A stretch of DNA of 43,210 bases from Halalkalibacterium ligniniphilum. Lineage in GTDB: Bacteria; Bacillota; Bacilli; Bacillales; Bacillaceae_D. Numbering within the stretch: position 1 is the stretch's first letter; each line of letters opens with the position of its first letter. A program made the position numbers and the translations under genes. Shown one piece after another: positions 23,982-31,098 of this stretch. The notes beneath the pieces were generated by a model. That model was not told the DNA's origin, did not search any database, and saw only the letters and a list, made by a program, of their open reading frames with translations. Location of the stretch: positions 1 to 43,210 of the forward strand of contig NZ_ANNK01000120.1 of the NCBI RefSeq assembly GCF_000334155.1, given 5' to 3'.

Positions 23982-24699
23982 CCGATTTCACCTCTTTTGG
24001 GTAGTTAGGGGTTTGTGATTTCCTTTGCTCAAAATCAAGTATCTTTGCTTGAGCTTGTCCTACCGTTTTGATGTTGCTCTTTTTCCAATCGTTAAGAATG
24101 GCTGTAATGTATTTAACACTCAACTTATTTTGCAAAAGAGCTTGTTTCATCGCCTCGATTAAAACCGCTTCCTCCATTCCGTCATGTTCAACAAATCCAT
24201 AAAGCTGTTGCCACTGAAATGGCGAAATCATTCCGATGTTTTGTTGATAGAATAAGTAGGCATTTGCTTCTTCTTCTTTCTTTAGTTCTTTATTATTTAG
24301 TTCTTTATTATTTAGTAGTAGTGGATTTTCCACCGATGGTTTTTCCACCGGTGGTTTTCCCACCTGTGGTTGAACCATTGGTGGTTTTTCCACCGGTGGT
24401 GAATCCTCCTGTGGTATTTCATATACAATTGTTTCCCAATAGATTTTTCCGTTCTCATCATTTTTCCTTACTCGCTTGAGATATCCGCGTTCCCCAAGCT
24501 CTTTTAAGGCGCTCTTTACTGAATCGACACCATCTTTGGCATGTGTCGCTAGTTCTTCTCTATAGAATCTCCAATTGTCTGGCATTGACAGCATATAAGC
24601 TAGTAACCCCTTCGCTTTCCAACTTAGGCGCTCATCTTGCAAAGCTGTTTTATTCATGACCACGAAATTGTTGTCTTTGCTGACTCGATAAATGCCCAA
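23914..24699 (-). CDS. DnaD-like replication initiator
   Basis: 261 residues. N-terminal winged helix (FVVMNKTALQDERLSWKAKG, LLAYMLSMPDNW, then EELATHAKDGVDSVKSALKE). A Pro-rich linker of PPVEK-type 5-residue repeats follows, then a DnaD_2 domain (YFVEHDGMEEAVL-like, LSVKYITAILNDW). Binds origin DNA and recruits the helicase loader. The linker-coding DNA is the iteron array. TTG 24699 is preferred over GTG 24708 because AAGGAG lies 8 nt upstream. Confidence 0.9.
   Translation of the reverse strand: MGIYRVSKDNNFVVMNKTALQDERLSWKAKGLLAYMLSMPDNWRFYREELATHAKDGVDSVKSALKELGERGYLKRVRKNDENGKIYWETIVYEIPQEDSPPVEKPPMVQPQVGKPPVEKPSVENPLLLNNKELNNKELKKEEEANAYLFYQQNIGMISPFQWQQLYGFVEHDGMEEAVLIEAMKQALLQNKLSVKYITAILNDWKKSNIKTVGQAQAKILDFEQRKSQTPNYPKEVKSDDRHGRGNGANDDRLGCVRLYK
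24281..24310 (+). repeat. AT-rich 15-bp tandem repeat next to iterons
   Basis: Two copies of TTTAGTTCTTTATTA in tandem and a third partial copy. Strongly AT-rich, so a candidate unwinding element. Encodes NNKEL repeats on the minus strand. Confidence 0.75.
24326..24415 (+). repeat. six 15-bp iterons, probable replication origin
   Basis: Units start at 24326, 24341, 24356, 24371, 24386 and 24401. The best units read TTTTCCACCGGTGGT with palindrome CCACCGGTGG. Unit length is constant at 15 bp while the sequence drifts. The position inside a dnaD-like gene matches phage origins such as oriL-type sites. Confidence 0.75.
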
Positions 24700-24766
24700 C
24701 GCTTTCACTCCTTACAAATCGTACATATGTTTCCTGTGTTCATTAGGGATTATTTAGGGTATAATG

Positions 24767-24794
24767 AGTATAAGATTAATTGAATCGGTGTTAA
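24767..24794 (-). promoter_or_regulatory. promoter of replication operon
   Basis: Minus strand TTAACA (24789-24794), 16-nt spacer, TATACT (24767-24772), about 68 bases before the TTG of the DnaD-like gene. Confidence 0.6.
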
Positions 24795-24797
24795 CTT

Positions 24798-24992
24798 TTA
24801 GCCACTGTTGCAGCAGTGGCTATTTTTCATTTCTGCCAAATTAATCACCTTGCCTAATGGATAGTTCTCTATGACTTTAATTGGCGAAAATAGACTTGCT
24901 GTCATTTGAAATATTTTCTCTTGTTCATCTGATAATGCAACTGGATAAACAACACCATCTTTCACATACATAAGAATTAATTTATTTTCCAT
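24798..24992 (-). CDS. small conserved phage protein
   Basis: 64 residues starting MENKLILMYVKDGVVYPVAL; the rest is a short helix and strand (GKVINLAEMKNSHCCNS). The opening recurs in related phage proteins. Ribosome site AGGAG. Role unknown. Confidence 0.7.
   Translation of the reverse strand: MENKLILMYVKDGVVYPVALSDEQEKIFQMTASLFSPIKVIENYPLGKVINLAEMKNSHCCNSG
24799..24827 (+). terminator. hairpin with plus-strand T run
   Basis: TAGCCACTG and CAGTGGCTA (9 bp) around TTGCAG, followed by TTTTT on the plus strand. It contains the stop of the minus-strand gene 24798-24992. A plus-strand TATAAT (24760-24765) lies 34 bases before it. Confidence 0.65.
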
Positions 24993-25029
24993 AACTCCTC
25001 CTAAATTTGTTCTCGACGTCTTGGTCTAG

Positions 25030-25809
25030 CTACACCAAACTACCTATGGATAATTCTTTAACAATCGTTGTATAGATTTCTTTTAGCCTCGCATCAGCTT
25101 CAATCACATCCAATTTATTCGTTTGATTGATCCTTGTTTTGGACGCTCCTCTTTCTTCTAATCTTTCTTTCATGTTTGCGAGACGGATATTCAAGTTGCA
25201 TCGCCCGCGTTCTTCGAGGATTTGATAGCTTTCGCTCCTAATCTCTCTAAATTGCCCATTACGTTCGTTCGCTGCCTTATTTAGCAATCTAGTGACCGAC
25301 TTTCTCCAATCGTCATCACGTTGCAAAAAAGTATCCTTGATTGTAGTCACAGCTGTCTTGACCTCTTGTAACTCTTTTCTTGTCTCCTGTTGCTCAAGTT
25401 GAGTTTTAGCCAAACTGTCAAATAAATGCTTGAACATTTGCAACTCCGGGCTAAGTTGAGAAGTATCAATGACCGTTTGCTTTTGGCGATAATAATCATC
25501 GACTAACATTTCATAAGCTTCCCACGCTTCGTCTGTGTTCAATGATTTAGCGTGCAACCAAGCTCCTTTTTCTGTCCAAAGGTAAAGTTTGTTTGCCGTT
25601 TGAGCGACTACGGAATTTCCGTATTTGTTCTTAAAATCTCTAAGCCCTTCACCTTCTAGCAAAATATAATGCTTGTCCTGTTTATAACGATGTTTGTTAG
25701 AACTGAAATTTTCGGAAATACGTCTATTATCCGTACCGTAAGATTCAGCTAATTGATTGGTGGTAAGAACTCTCTGTCCTGAAATTTCAATTATTTTCAA
25801 CTCGTTCAT
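25030..25809 (-). CDS. ORF6N-ORF6C phage antirepressor
   Basis: 259 residues. ORF6N domain at the start (QRVLTTNQLAESYGTDNRRI, KHYILLEGEGLRDFKNKYG, LYLWTEKGAWLHAKSLNTDE), a coiled middle, then ORF6C (IRSESYQILEERGRCNLNIR). Such proteins counter the CI repressor or adjust the switch to lysis. It stands two genes from the small HTH pair. Confidence 0.88.
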   Translation of the reverse strand: MNELKIIEISGQRVLTTNQLAESYGTDNRRISENFSSNKHRYKQDKHYILLEGEGLRDFKNKYGNSVVAQTANKLYLWTEKGAWLHAKSLNTDEAWEAYEMLVDDYYRQKQTVIDTSQLSPELQMFKHLFDSLAKTQLEQQETRKELQEVKTAVTTIKDTFLQRDDDWRKSVTRLLNKAANERNGQFREIRSESYQILEERGRCNLNIRLANMKERLEERGASKTRINQTNKLDVIEADARLKEIYTTIVKELSIGSLV

Positions 25810-25835
25810 TCACCCACTCTCCTTATCCGTTATGT

Positions 25836-25988
25836 TTAATTTGCTATAACCTTTACTTGTCCAGTTTCACGATGAGTAAGATGTAGCTCATCAGACAAGT
25901 TCTTAACCACTAGCCACTTATCAGCTGACAGACCTGCGTACGAGATAGCTTCCATTTGTGCGCGAGTAGGCTTCTTGCCACTTTTCAT
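25836..25988 (-). CDS. DUF6906-like small protein
   Basis: 50 residues starting MKSGKKPTRAQMEAISYAGL, then ADKWLVVKNLSDELHLTHRE. The pattern is a common short phage family found near antirepressors. AGGAGGGTGATTGA before ATG 25988. Function unknown. Confidence 0.75.
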   Translation of the reverse strand: MKSGKKPTRAQMEAISYAGLSADKWLVVKNLSDELHLTHRETGQVKVIAN

Positions 25989-26055
25989 TCAATCACCCTC
26001 CTTTTCTAATCAGATATCTCAACAACCATGTTCACCTCGCATAAAGACCGCCATA

Positions 26056-26280
26056 TCAAGCGGTCTCTTTTTCATCGACCACCACAATCAGATCACCAAT
26101 TGTACAATCAAGAGCCTTACAAAGCCTCACAACCGTATCGAGTCGTATGGCAATTTTTTCGCCACTTAACAGAGCCGAAATGGTCGTGCGTGAAACGCCT
26201 GACTTTTCGTGAAGTTCTTTAATTTGACGGATATTATTTTTCGCCATTTGTTCAAGGAGCCTAAACTCGATGTTTTCCAT
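26056..26280 (-). CDS. Cro/CI-type HTH regulator (minus side of second switch)
   Basis: 74 residues. HTH core LHEKSGVSRTTISALLSGEK, then VRLCKALDCTIGDLIVV. Divergent from a homologous gene at 26423. Both have consensus promoters in the 133-bp gap. Ribosome site GGAGGTGA. Confidence 0.88.
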   Translation of the reverse strand: MENIEFRLLEQMAKNNIRQIKELHEKSGVSRTTISALLSGEKIAIRLDTVVRLCKALDCTIGDLIVVVDEKETA

Positions 26281-26306
26281 CTACTCACCTCCATCTCAAT
26301 AAATAA

Positions 26307-26335
26307 ATTATAACACTCTATGTGGTTCTTGTAAA
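26307..26335 (-). promoter_or_regulatory. promoter of 26280 regulator
   Basis: Minus strand TTTACA (26330-26335), 17-nt spacer, TATAAT (26307-26312). Confidence 0.85.
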
Positions 26336-26363
26336 CACATTCGTGGTTATTTTTTAAAAAATG

Positions 26364-26392
26364 TTTACACTATGATTATGTTGGTGTATAAT
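26364..26392 (+). promoter_or_regulatory. promoter of 26423 regulator
   Basis: TTTACA (26364-26369), 17-nt spacer, TATAAT (26387-26392). Both -35 boxes of this divergent pair extend into GTTTACA, so one protein may bind both. Confidence 0.85.
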
Positions 26393-26422
26393 AATTAACA
26401 TAAACTATACGAGGTGAATATA

Positions 26423-26635
26423 ATGATTGTTAAGAATAATCTAAGGGTATTGATGGCAAAACACAAAATGAATATTAAAGATGTAGCCGAAAAAACCGGT
26501 CTTAGCAGAACAACGATTTCTAAGTTATACAACGAACAATCTACAACAATTGCTTTTGAAACAATTTATAAGCTTTGCACACTTTTTGACGTGTCAGTTG
26601 ACGAACTACTGTATATCGATGAAGAAGGCGAATGA
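26423..26635 (+). CDS. Cro/CI-type HTH regulator (plus side of second switch)
   Basis: 70 residues, ATG 26423 with GAGGTGA upstream. HTH VAEKTGLSRTTISKLYNEQS, then IYKLCTLFDVSVDELLYI. Clearly related to the 26280 gene (both have SRTTIS in the recognition helix). Expressed away from the replication genes, so it is a candidate second repressor. Confidence 0.88.
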   Translation: MIVKNNLRVLMAKHKMNIKDVAEKTGLSRTTISKLYNEQSTTIAFETIYKLCTLFDVSVDELLYIDEEGE

Positions 26636-26772
26636 AAAAGCAGTTTGTCGACTGCACTATAAATTACATAATCGAAAGGGGGCGCTCTACTATACATGGT
26701 TGGCTCCTTTTTATTTGGGTTGGAAAAGAATGTATGTTCGGTGTTTGGGTAAAAAAGAGAAGGAGAGGTTAA
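26632..26772 (+). CDS. possible 46-residue ORF
   Basis: ATG overlaps the stop of the HTH gene (ATGA). Hydrophobic middle (GWLLFIWVGKECMFGVWV) and basic end. It spans the candidate plus-strand terminator, which argues against it. Confidence 0.3.
   Translation: MKKQFVDCTINYIIERGRSTIHGWLLFIWVGKECMFGVWVKKRRRG
26675..26716 (+). terminator. possible terminator after plus-strand HTH gene
   Basis: AAAGGGG (26675-26681) pairs with CTCCTTT (26704-26710); TTATTT follows. Long loop, moderate support. Confidence 0.45.
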
Positions 26773-26779
26773 TCTCCTT
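26750..26779 (-). terminator. terminator after 26809 gene
   Basis: Minus strand AAGGAGA-TTAACC-TCTCCTT, 7-bp stem, followed by CTCTTTTTT. One member of a repeated hairpin type. Confidence 0.65.
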
Positions 26780-26808
26780 GTGTATCGCTTAATCCTCGTA
26801 ATGCGACA

Positions 26809-27045
26809 TTAATTGCTAAACCAATCGTTCAATTTTTCATTAGTAATTTTTGGGGCTGGCAACATGTTTTTCGCTTCCATTTCGTTTACTTCTGATTGAG
26901 AAATAATAATCGCTTTACACTTTACACATCTCATTTCTCCTAAGAAGTCTTGTGAAAAATGTTCGCTTGTATTACACTTGCAACCTCTTGAGTTTGCTAT
27001 TTCCCAAACAGCATCAAGGTAATCAATACCCTTAACTCCTATCAC
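26809..27045 (-). CDS. small protein with zinc-type cysteines
   Basis: 78 residues from GTG 27045 (AAGGGTGG upstream). CKCN and MRCVKCKAI give four cysteines. The upstream frame extension to 27117 has no ribosome site. Unknown. Confidence 0.6.
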   Translation of the reverse strand: MIGVKGIDYLDAVWEIANSRGCKCNTSEHFSQDFLGEMRCVKCKAIIISQSEVNEMEAKNMLPAPKITNEKLNDWFSN

Positions 27046-27163
27046 AAATACCACCCTTTCTTTATATCGCTTAATGAGTCGACTAATGGTCGGAATACGC
27101 AGTAAACTTTCTAACAAAAAATATTAATTTTTATGGTACAATTCTCCTAAAGGAGGGATACTA

Positions 27164-27256
27164 TTGAGGGAAGTTATAGGATCTGTTGTTGCATTTATTG
27201 TAGTAGTTTTACTATTTAATCTAATAGGTATAGATCTTCTTAATATTTTTGAATAA
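27164..27256 (+). CDS. small single-helix membrane peptide
   Basis: 30 residues from TTG 27164 with AAAGGAGGG upstream. Nearly all hydrophobic (GSVVAFIVVVLLFNLIGIDL). Plus strand, against the early operon. An extended -10 (TGGTACAAT) lies at 27134-27142. Size and form suit a membrane-active peptide or type I toxin; no antitoxin RNA can be seen directly. Confidence 0.55.
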   Translation: MREVIGSVVAFIVVVLLFNLIGIDLLNIFE

Positions 27257-27347
27257 AAAAATAACTTGTTCTTTTTTACAGGCTCTGCTCCCAGAAGCTG
27301 TTCAGGCTTTCTACCCAGTGAAAATTATAGAAAAGGGAGTGGTGTTT

Positions 27348-27488
27348 ATGAGACAATTACTTTTATCACCAGAAGGAATAAAAATCATCCTCGGAATCTG
27401 TATTGTCATGATTGATTGTTTCATTTTACGTAACACCATCACTGGGATGCCTGTAAAAGAGAATATAACTTTCAACGCTTCTTCATAG
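27348..27488 (+). CDS. second small membrane peptide
   Basis: 46 residues starting MRQLLLSPEGIKIILGICIV, one hydrophobic helix and a polar tail. AGGGAGTGG precedes ATG. Plus strand, directly after the other peptide gene. Function unknown. Confidence 0.5.
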   Translation: MRQLLLSPEGIKIILGICIVMIDCFILRNTITGMPVKENITFNASS

Positions 27489-27497
27489 AGATGTTCA

Positions 27498-27707
27498 TTA
27501 AACAAAGGTGATAGGTTCCTCTTCTTCTTCGTCATAAACAGCAATCCAAGGGACTGTTTTTAATTTTTTACCGCATTGCTCACATTCTAATTCTTCGTAG
27601 TGATAAATTGATTTTTCACTGTTTATAGCATTCTTTAAATCATAGTCAGCATAATCAAAACCCATTGGATATTCGCACTTCGGACAAGAAAACGTTAATA
27701 TCGGCAT
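27498..27707 (-). CDS. zinc-ribbon protein
   Basis: 69 residues. CPKCEYPMGFDY and CEQCGKKLKT make a two-knuckle zinc ribbon; acidic end (YDEEEEEP). Unknown. Confidence 0.65.
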   Translation of the reverse strand: MPILTFSCPKCEYPMGFDYADYDLKNAINSEKSIYHYEELECEQCGKKLKTVPWIAVYDEEEEEPITFV

Positions 27708-27734
27708 TTCATTTCCTCCTTCGTTTCATGTGTC

Positions 27735-27869
27735 TTATTGGTAATGGTCATTTTGTTCCTCTTCATCAGCGCAACTTCTACACCAATATTCGCCTAGTGA
27801 AACACCGATTTCATAATTATCCTCGTCATGATTTAATTCCTTTTCGCACATTACACAATTAACAGTCAA
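27735..27869 (-). CDS. small zinc-type protein
   Basis: 44 residues from TTG 27869 with GGAGGG upstream. CVMCEKEL and CRSCADEE form CxxC pairs; acidic end. Unknown. Confidence 0.6.
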   Translation of the reverse strand: MTVNCVMCEKELNHDEDNYEIGVSLGEYWCRSCADEEEQNDHYQ

Positions 27870-27894
27870 CTTTATCCCTCCTTCGAATTATTCA

Positions 27895-28200
27895 TCAACC
27901 TGGTAATTCACCTGTTTCTGCAAACACATGTAGAATTGGAAGCAACTCTTTAACTTGTTCTTGTGTTAAGTGCATTCTAGTAGTGAGAAGCACATCTTTT
28001 GGAATGTCATAGGAAACCCAACCTGTACCACCTTCTCTTGTTTTAGAAGCCATTATTTTAGGGTCAGCATCATTTACCCCAAACCAAATTGCATCTTCAG
28101 TGGCTAAAGAAGATTTCTGGATACTACACGCAGCACCATATCTATCTTTAAATTCGATATTATCAAAACCTCTGTTCGTATAGTCTTTTTTAATCTCCAA
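27895..28200 (-). CDS. conserved phage protein of unknown function
   Basis: 101 residues starting MEIKKDYTNRGFDNIEFKDR, then CSIQKSSLATEDAIWFG, ending LTQEQVKELLPILHVFAETG. The pattern recurs in phages and prophages, but I know no activity. Confidence 0.75.
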   Translation of the reverse strand: MEIKKDYTNRGFDNIEFKDRYGAACSIQKSSLATEDAIWFGVNDADPKIMASKTREGGTGWVSYDIPKDVLLTTRMHLTQEQVKELLPILHVFAETGELPG

Positions 28201-28252
28201 ATCGTTTCCTCCTTAGTACGCAGTTTGTGTCTTATTCACACCAGTTTAGAAG

Positions 28253-28270
28253 AGGAGAGGTTAATCTCCT
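28253..28270 (-). repeat. intergenic hairpin (repeated type)
   Basis: Minus strand AGGAGA-TTAACC-TCTCCT, the same core as 26762-26777. Located between two early genes. Confidence 0.55.
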
Positions 28271-28293
28271 GGTATATTGCTTAAACGGCCGTA

Positions 28294-28677
28294 CTACGAA
28301 GTAACTGTTTTTGGTAAAATATCTATTTCAACAGGCATTTCATACGTCCAGTAAGCAGTAGCATATTCACCTTTAAATGTTTCATTTAAAATTGCTTGAA
28401 TTTTATCAATTGCACCATGATTCATTACACAATCCCAAGCTCTTTCATCCCAATCTTCATACATATTGTCGTATTCAGACTCAATATATCCTTCAACCAT
28501 CCCACGAGCATCTGGTATCCATTTTTTTCTTGTGATTGTATACCAAGACGATTCATCGTGTGGCTCTCCTAATTCGATAATTTCACGTTTCAGTTCAGCA
28601 ACAGTGTAGACTGTACTTGATTCCTCGATTGATACCTCAATATCATCACTTAACTCCGACAATTTTAATTTTTCCAT
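28294..28677 (-). CDS. hypothetical acidic phage protein
   Basis: 127 residues from ATG 28677 (GGGAGAGG upstream), starting MEKLKLSELSDDIEVSIEES. Acidic, with an aromatic middle (YDNMYEDWDERAWDCV). Not recognised. Confidence 0.6.
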   Translation of the reverse strand: MEKLKLSELSDDIEVSIEESSTVYTVAELKREIIELGEPHDESSWYTITRKKWIPDARGMVEGYIESEYDNMYEDWDERAWDCVMNHGAIDKIQAILNETFKGEYATAYWTYEMPVEIDILPKTVTS

Positions 28678-28741
28678 TTGTCCTCTCCCTTTCATAAATT
28701 TCTGTACATAATGGGTCTGAAGAGGGTTGCTTTCAGAACCT

Positions 28742-29551
28742 CTATACTGATACATCTGCTTTAATAGCCGGATGCGGATTGTACAAAATCAAGCTAAAAT
28801 CATCGAAATCAAAATCATCAATGTTTTTAATATCCGGCTCGAGTCCTAATTGCGGAAGCTCCCTCGGTTCTCTACTAAGCTGCTCCTTCACTTGCTCCAC
28901 GTGATTTAGATAGATATGAGCATCACCTAATGTATGCACGAACTCCCCGACTTCTAATCCAGTCACTTGAGCAATCATGTGTATCAACGTTGCGTATGAG
29001 GCGATATTATAAGGCACACCTAGAAAAAGATCGGCTGAGCGTTGGTAAAGTTGGCATGAAAGCTTACCATCAGCAACGTAGAATTGGAATAACAAGTGGC
29101 AAGGTGGTAAAGCCATGTCGTCTAACTCTCCAACGTTCCAAGCTGATACGATGAGGCGTCTACTGTTTGGATTGGTTTTGATTTGTTCAACTACATTTTG
29201 CAATTGGTCGATGCCTTTTCGATTGATAATACTACTAGCGCCCCACCAACTACGCCATTGCTTCCCATAGACAGGACCTAACTCTCCATCCTCATCTGCC
29301 CACAGCTTCCATGTTTTAAAGCGATACTTTTCAGCGATGACATTCGCATTTGTCTCTCCTGCTATAAAGGCTAATAACTCTCCTAGCACCTTTTCATAGT
29401 TCACATACTTAGTAGTCACAAGAGGAAAGCCTTCTTGTAAGTTAAAGCGCATCTGATAACCAAACGTGCTGAGTGTACCTGTACCTGTTCTATCCTCTTT
29501 CTTGATTCCGTTTTCTAATACGTGGCGTAATAGGTCGTGGTATTGTTTCAT
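28742..29551 (-). CDS. thyA: thymidylate synthase
   Basis: 269 residues. Makes dTMP from dUMP with methylene-tetrahydrofolate. Signature [14 protein letters not shown] with catalytic Cys, plus [15 protein letters not shown] and [13 protein letters not shown]. Works with the phage dUTPase (18601) to supply dTMP during replication. Stop/start overlap with its upstream gene. Confidence 0.96.
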   Translation of the reverse strand: MKQYHDLLRHVLENGIKKEDRTGTGTLSTFGYQMRFNLQEGFPLVTTKYVNYEKVLGELLAFIAGETNANVIAEKYRFKTWKLWADEDGELGPVYGKQWRSWWGASSIINRKGIDQLQNVVEQIKTNPNSRRLIVSAWNVGELDDMALPPCHLLFQFYVADGKLSCQLYQRSADLFLGVPYNIASYATLIHMIAQVTGLEVGEFVHTLGDAHIYLNHVEQVKEQLSREPRELPQLGLEPDIKNIDDFDFDDFSLILYNPHPAIKADVSV

Positions 29552-30009
29552 TCTGATTCCTCCAATGCTTGTTTAGCTGTTTCTAGGCAAAACTCGGCAT
29601 ATTCAAATAGATTTTTATCTGGGGAATGTCTTATTTCTAAAAACGCTTTCTCATACCGCTCAACCCTCTTCTGTGCTGTTAGGATCAAGCGCTGCTCATT
29701 TAGGCGTAGTAGCTCGTTTTCCTTCTCCAACTCTTCTATTCTTTGTTTCATGTTCATGCGGTTAAAAATACCACCGCTATTCTCGTAATGGCGCTCGTAG
29801 TGCATAACTTTCACACGCAACCTCTTATTTTCTTTAACGAGGTACTGACAAGCATCAGCTAGTTCGGCTAACGCTTCATCGTTCCAGTTGTAATCATCAT
29901 TAGAGGCTTCATCAATTGTTGTTCCATACGTGGATAAACCTTTGCTGTTCTGCTTGTCCAGCTGCTTGGCGATGATGTTCAATACTTCTCTGCTTGTATT
30001 AGGTATCAT
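29548..30009 (-). CDS. hypothetical helical phage protein
   Basis: 153 residues. N-terminal segment [20 protein letters not shown] then [19 protein letters not shown], loosely like NTP-pyrophosphohydrolase helices. The remainder is coiled coil. AAGGAGAATCAATC before ATG. Function uncertain. Confidence 0.55.
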   Translation of the reverse strand: MIPNTSREVLNIIAKQLDKQNSKGLSTYGTTIDEASNDDYNWNDEALAELADACQYLVKENKRLRVKVMHYERHYENSGGIFNRMNMKQRIEELEKENELLRLNEQRLILTAQKRVERYEKAFLEIRHSPDKNLFEYAEFCLETAKQALEESE

Positions 30010-30101
30010 GATTGATTCTCCTTATTGTATTTTTCATCGAGTATGGCTTTTAACTTCTCTTTTTCTGCGGCTGTTAGGTTAGATACGAATTGTTCAAGCA
30101 T
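30006..30101 (-). CDS. short leader-like protein
   Basis: 31 residues (MLEQFVSNLTAAEKEKLKAI start). AAAGGAGG before ATG 30101. Stop overlaps the next start (ATGA). Likely translationally coupled. Confidence 0.6.
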   Translation of the reverse strand: MLEQFVSNLTAAEKEKLKAILDEKYNKENQS

Positions 30102-30123
30102 GGGAAGCCTCCTTTTATATAGG

Positions 30124-30140
30124 GGAGGGATAGACCCTCC
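30124..30140 (-). repeat. intergenic hairpin (repeated type)
   Basis: Minus strand GGAGGG-TCTAT-CCCTCC. Directly upstream of the AAAGGAGG site of the 30101 gene. Confidence 0.55.
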
Positions 30141-30164
30141 TTCATTTGAAATAAGAATTGTGCA

Positions 30165-30446
30165 TTAATTTCTTTTTAATAACTTGCAGTCTTTTTCTCT
30201 TACTCTTATAACCTTTGTTTCATCAACTCCACATTGAATGACCGACAACACTTTCTCCATTTGATTATGACTTGTTTCAGTTGGCACACATTTGATAGGA
30301 ACATCAACCCAAACATTTGATTCCAATGAATTGACGACTTTGTGAATATAAAATTCGTTTTCGGAATGGTAACGGTACATTTCAATTTGGACATAATCAC
30401 CAAAGTCAATTTTGTTTGTCTTTCTATATCCTGTAAATCCACTCAT
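30165..30446 (-). CDS. hypothetical phage protein
   Basis: 93 residues starting MSGFTGYRKTNKIDFGDYVQ, beta-rich, with a C-terminal KVIRVREKDCKLLKR. Not recognised. Confidence 0.55.
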   Translation of the reverse strand: MSGFTGYRKTNKIDFGDYVQIEMYRYHSENEFYIHKVVNSLESNVWVDVPIKCVPTETSHNQMEKVLSVIQCGVDETKVIRVREKDCKLLKRN

Positions 30447-30497
30447 TTATCTTCACTCCTTCACATGATGATCCTCACTCGCATAAATACTTTATAA

Positions 30498-30516
30498 GGG
30501 GAGGGGTAAGCCCCCC
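30498..30516 (-). repeat. intergenic hairpin (repeated type)
   Basis: Minus strand GGGGGG-CTTA-CCCCTCCCC, a G/C hairpin after the methyltransferase stop. Confidence 0.55.
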
Positions 30517-30520
30517 GTGG

Positions 30521-31072
30521 TTAAACTGGCACTTCCAACCCCCATGATTCCCAACCTGGCGCTCTCTCTCTAGCAAAGAGTTCTATACGTGGTACATCTC
30601 CAACTAATTTGACGATTCGCTCTCTCACCTCAGCTGGCTTCGCACTATGCACGCCTCTAGGGGCAAATATAATTTGACTGATCGAGCGGTCGATAATTTG
30701 TTGCTTGTTTTTAAAAGCGGGTCCGACAGCTACATAACAAGGTTCTGCGTTTGCTCGGGTGTAGTGACCACCGCCGATGCAGGGCTTTCCTTTGCTGACC
30801 AATTTCACCCACAAGAAAGCGGCGGTTTTATACGTAAATCCCCACGCCTCAATCACCTTTTCAACTTCGGATTGATTCGGAAACGTCCCCCATATGAAAA
30901 GGATCGAGTCAGGCTTCGCTATGTCTTGTACTGGCAATCTCATAATTTCTTTTGTTGTCATGGTAAGATAGTGGTTTTTCGCTGCGCCCCGTCCACCTTG
31001 GCGGTAAGACCAGGGGGGATCCGCTAGGATAACGTTGTATTTTTGATTCGGAAACGGAATAATAAGTATCAC
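30521..31072 (-). CDS. MT-A70 family adenine methyltransferase
   Basis: 183 residues. Catalytic motif ADPPWSYRQ near the start, SAM-binding and MT-A70 core SILFIWGTFPNQSEVEKVIE, then WVKLVSKGKPCIGGGHYTR. Methylates N6 of adenine, presumably in phage DNA to evade restriction. GTG 31072 has its purine run too close; an ATT start nine nt further is possible, so the first residues are uncertain. Next to a second (broken) methyltransferase. Confidence 0.9.
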   Translation of the reverse strand: MILIIPFPNQKYNVILADPPWSYRQGGRGAAKNHYLTMTTKEIMRLPVQDIAKPDSILFIWGTFPNQSEVEKVIEAWGFTYKTAAFLWVKLVSKGKPCIGGGHYTRANAEPCYVAVGPAFKNKQQIIDRSISQIIFAPRGVHSAKPAEVRERIVKLVGDVPRIELFARERAPGWESWGLEVPV

Positions 31073-31098
31073 TCCTTCGTGAGTCGTACTGCGATATA

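Noticed and set aside
24281-24415. CRISPR-like array
   Set aside because: The 15-bp units are directly adjacent without spacers and lie inside a coding gene; origin iterons explain them.
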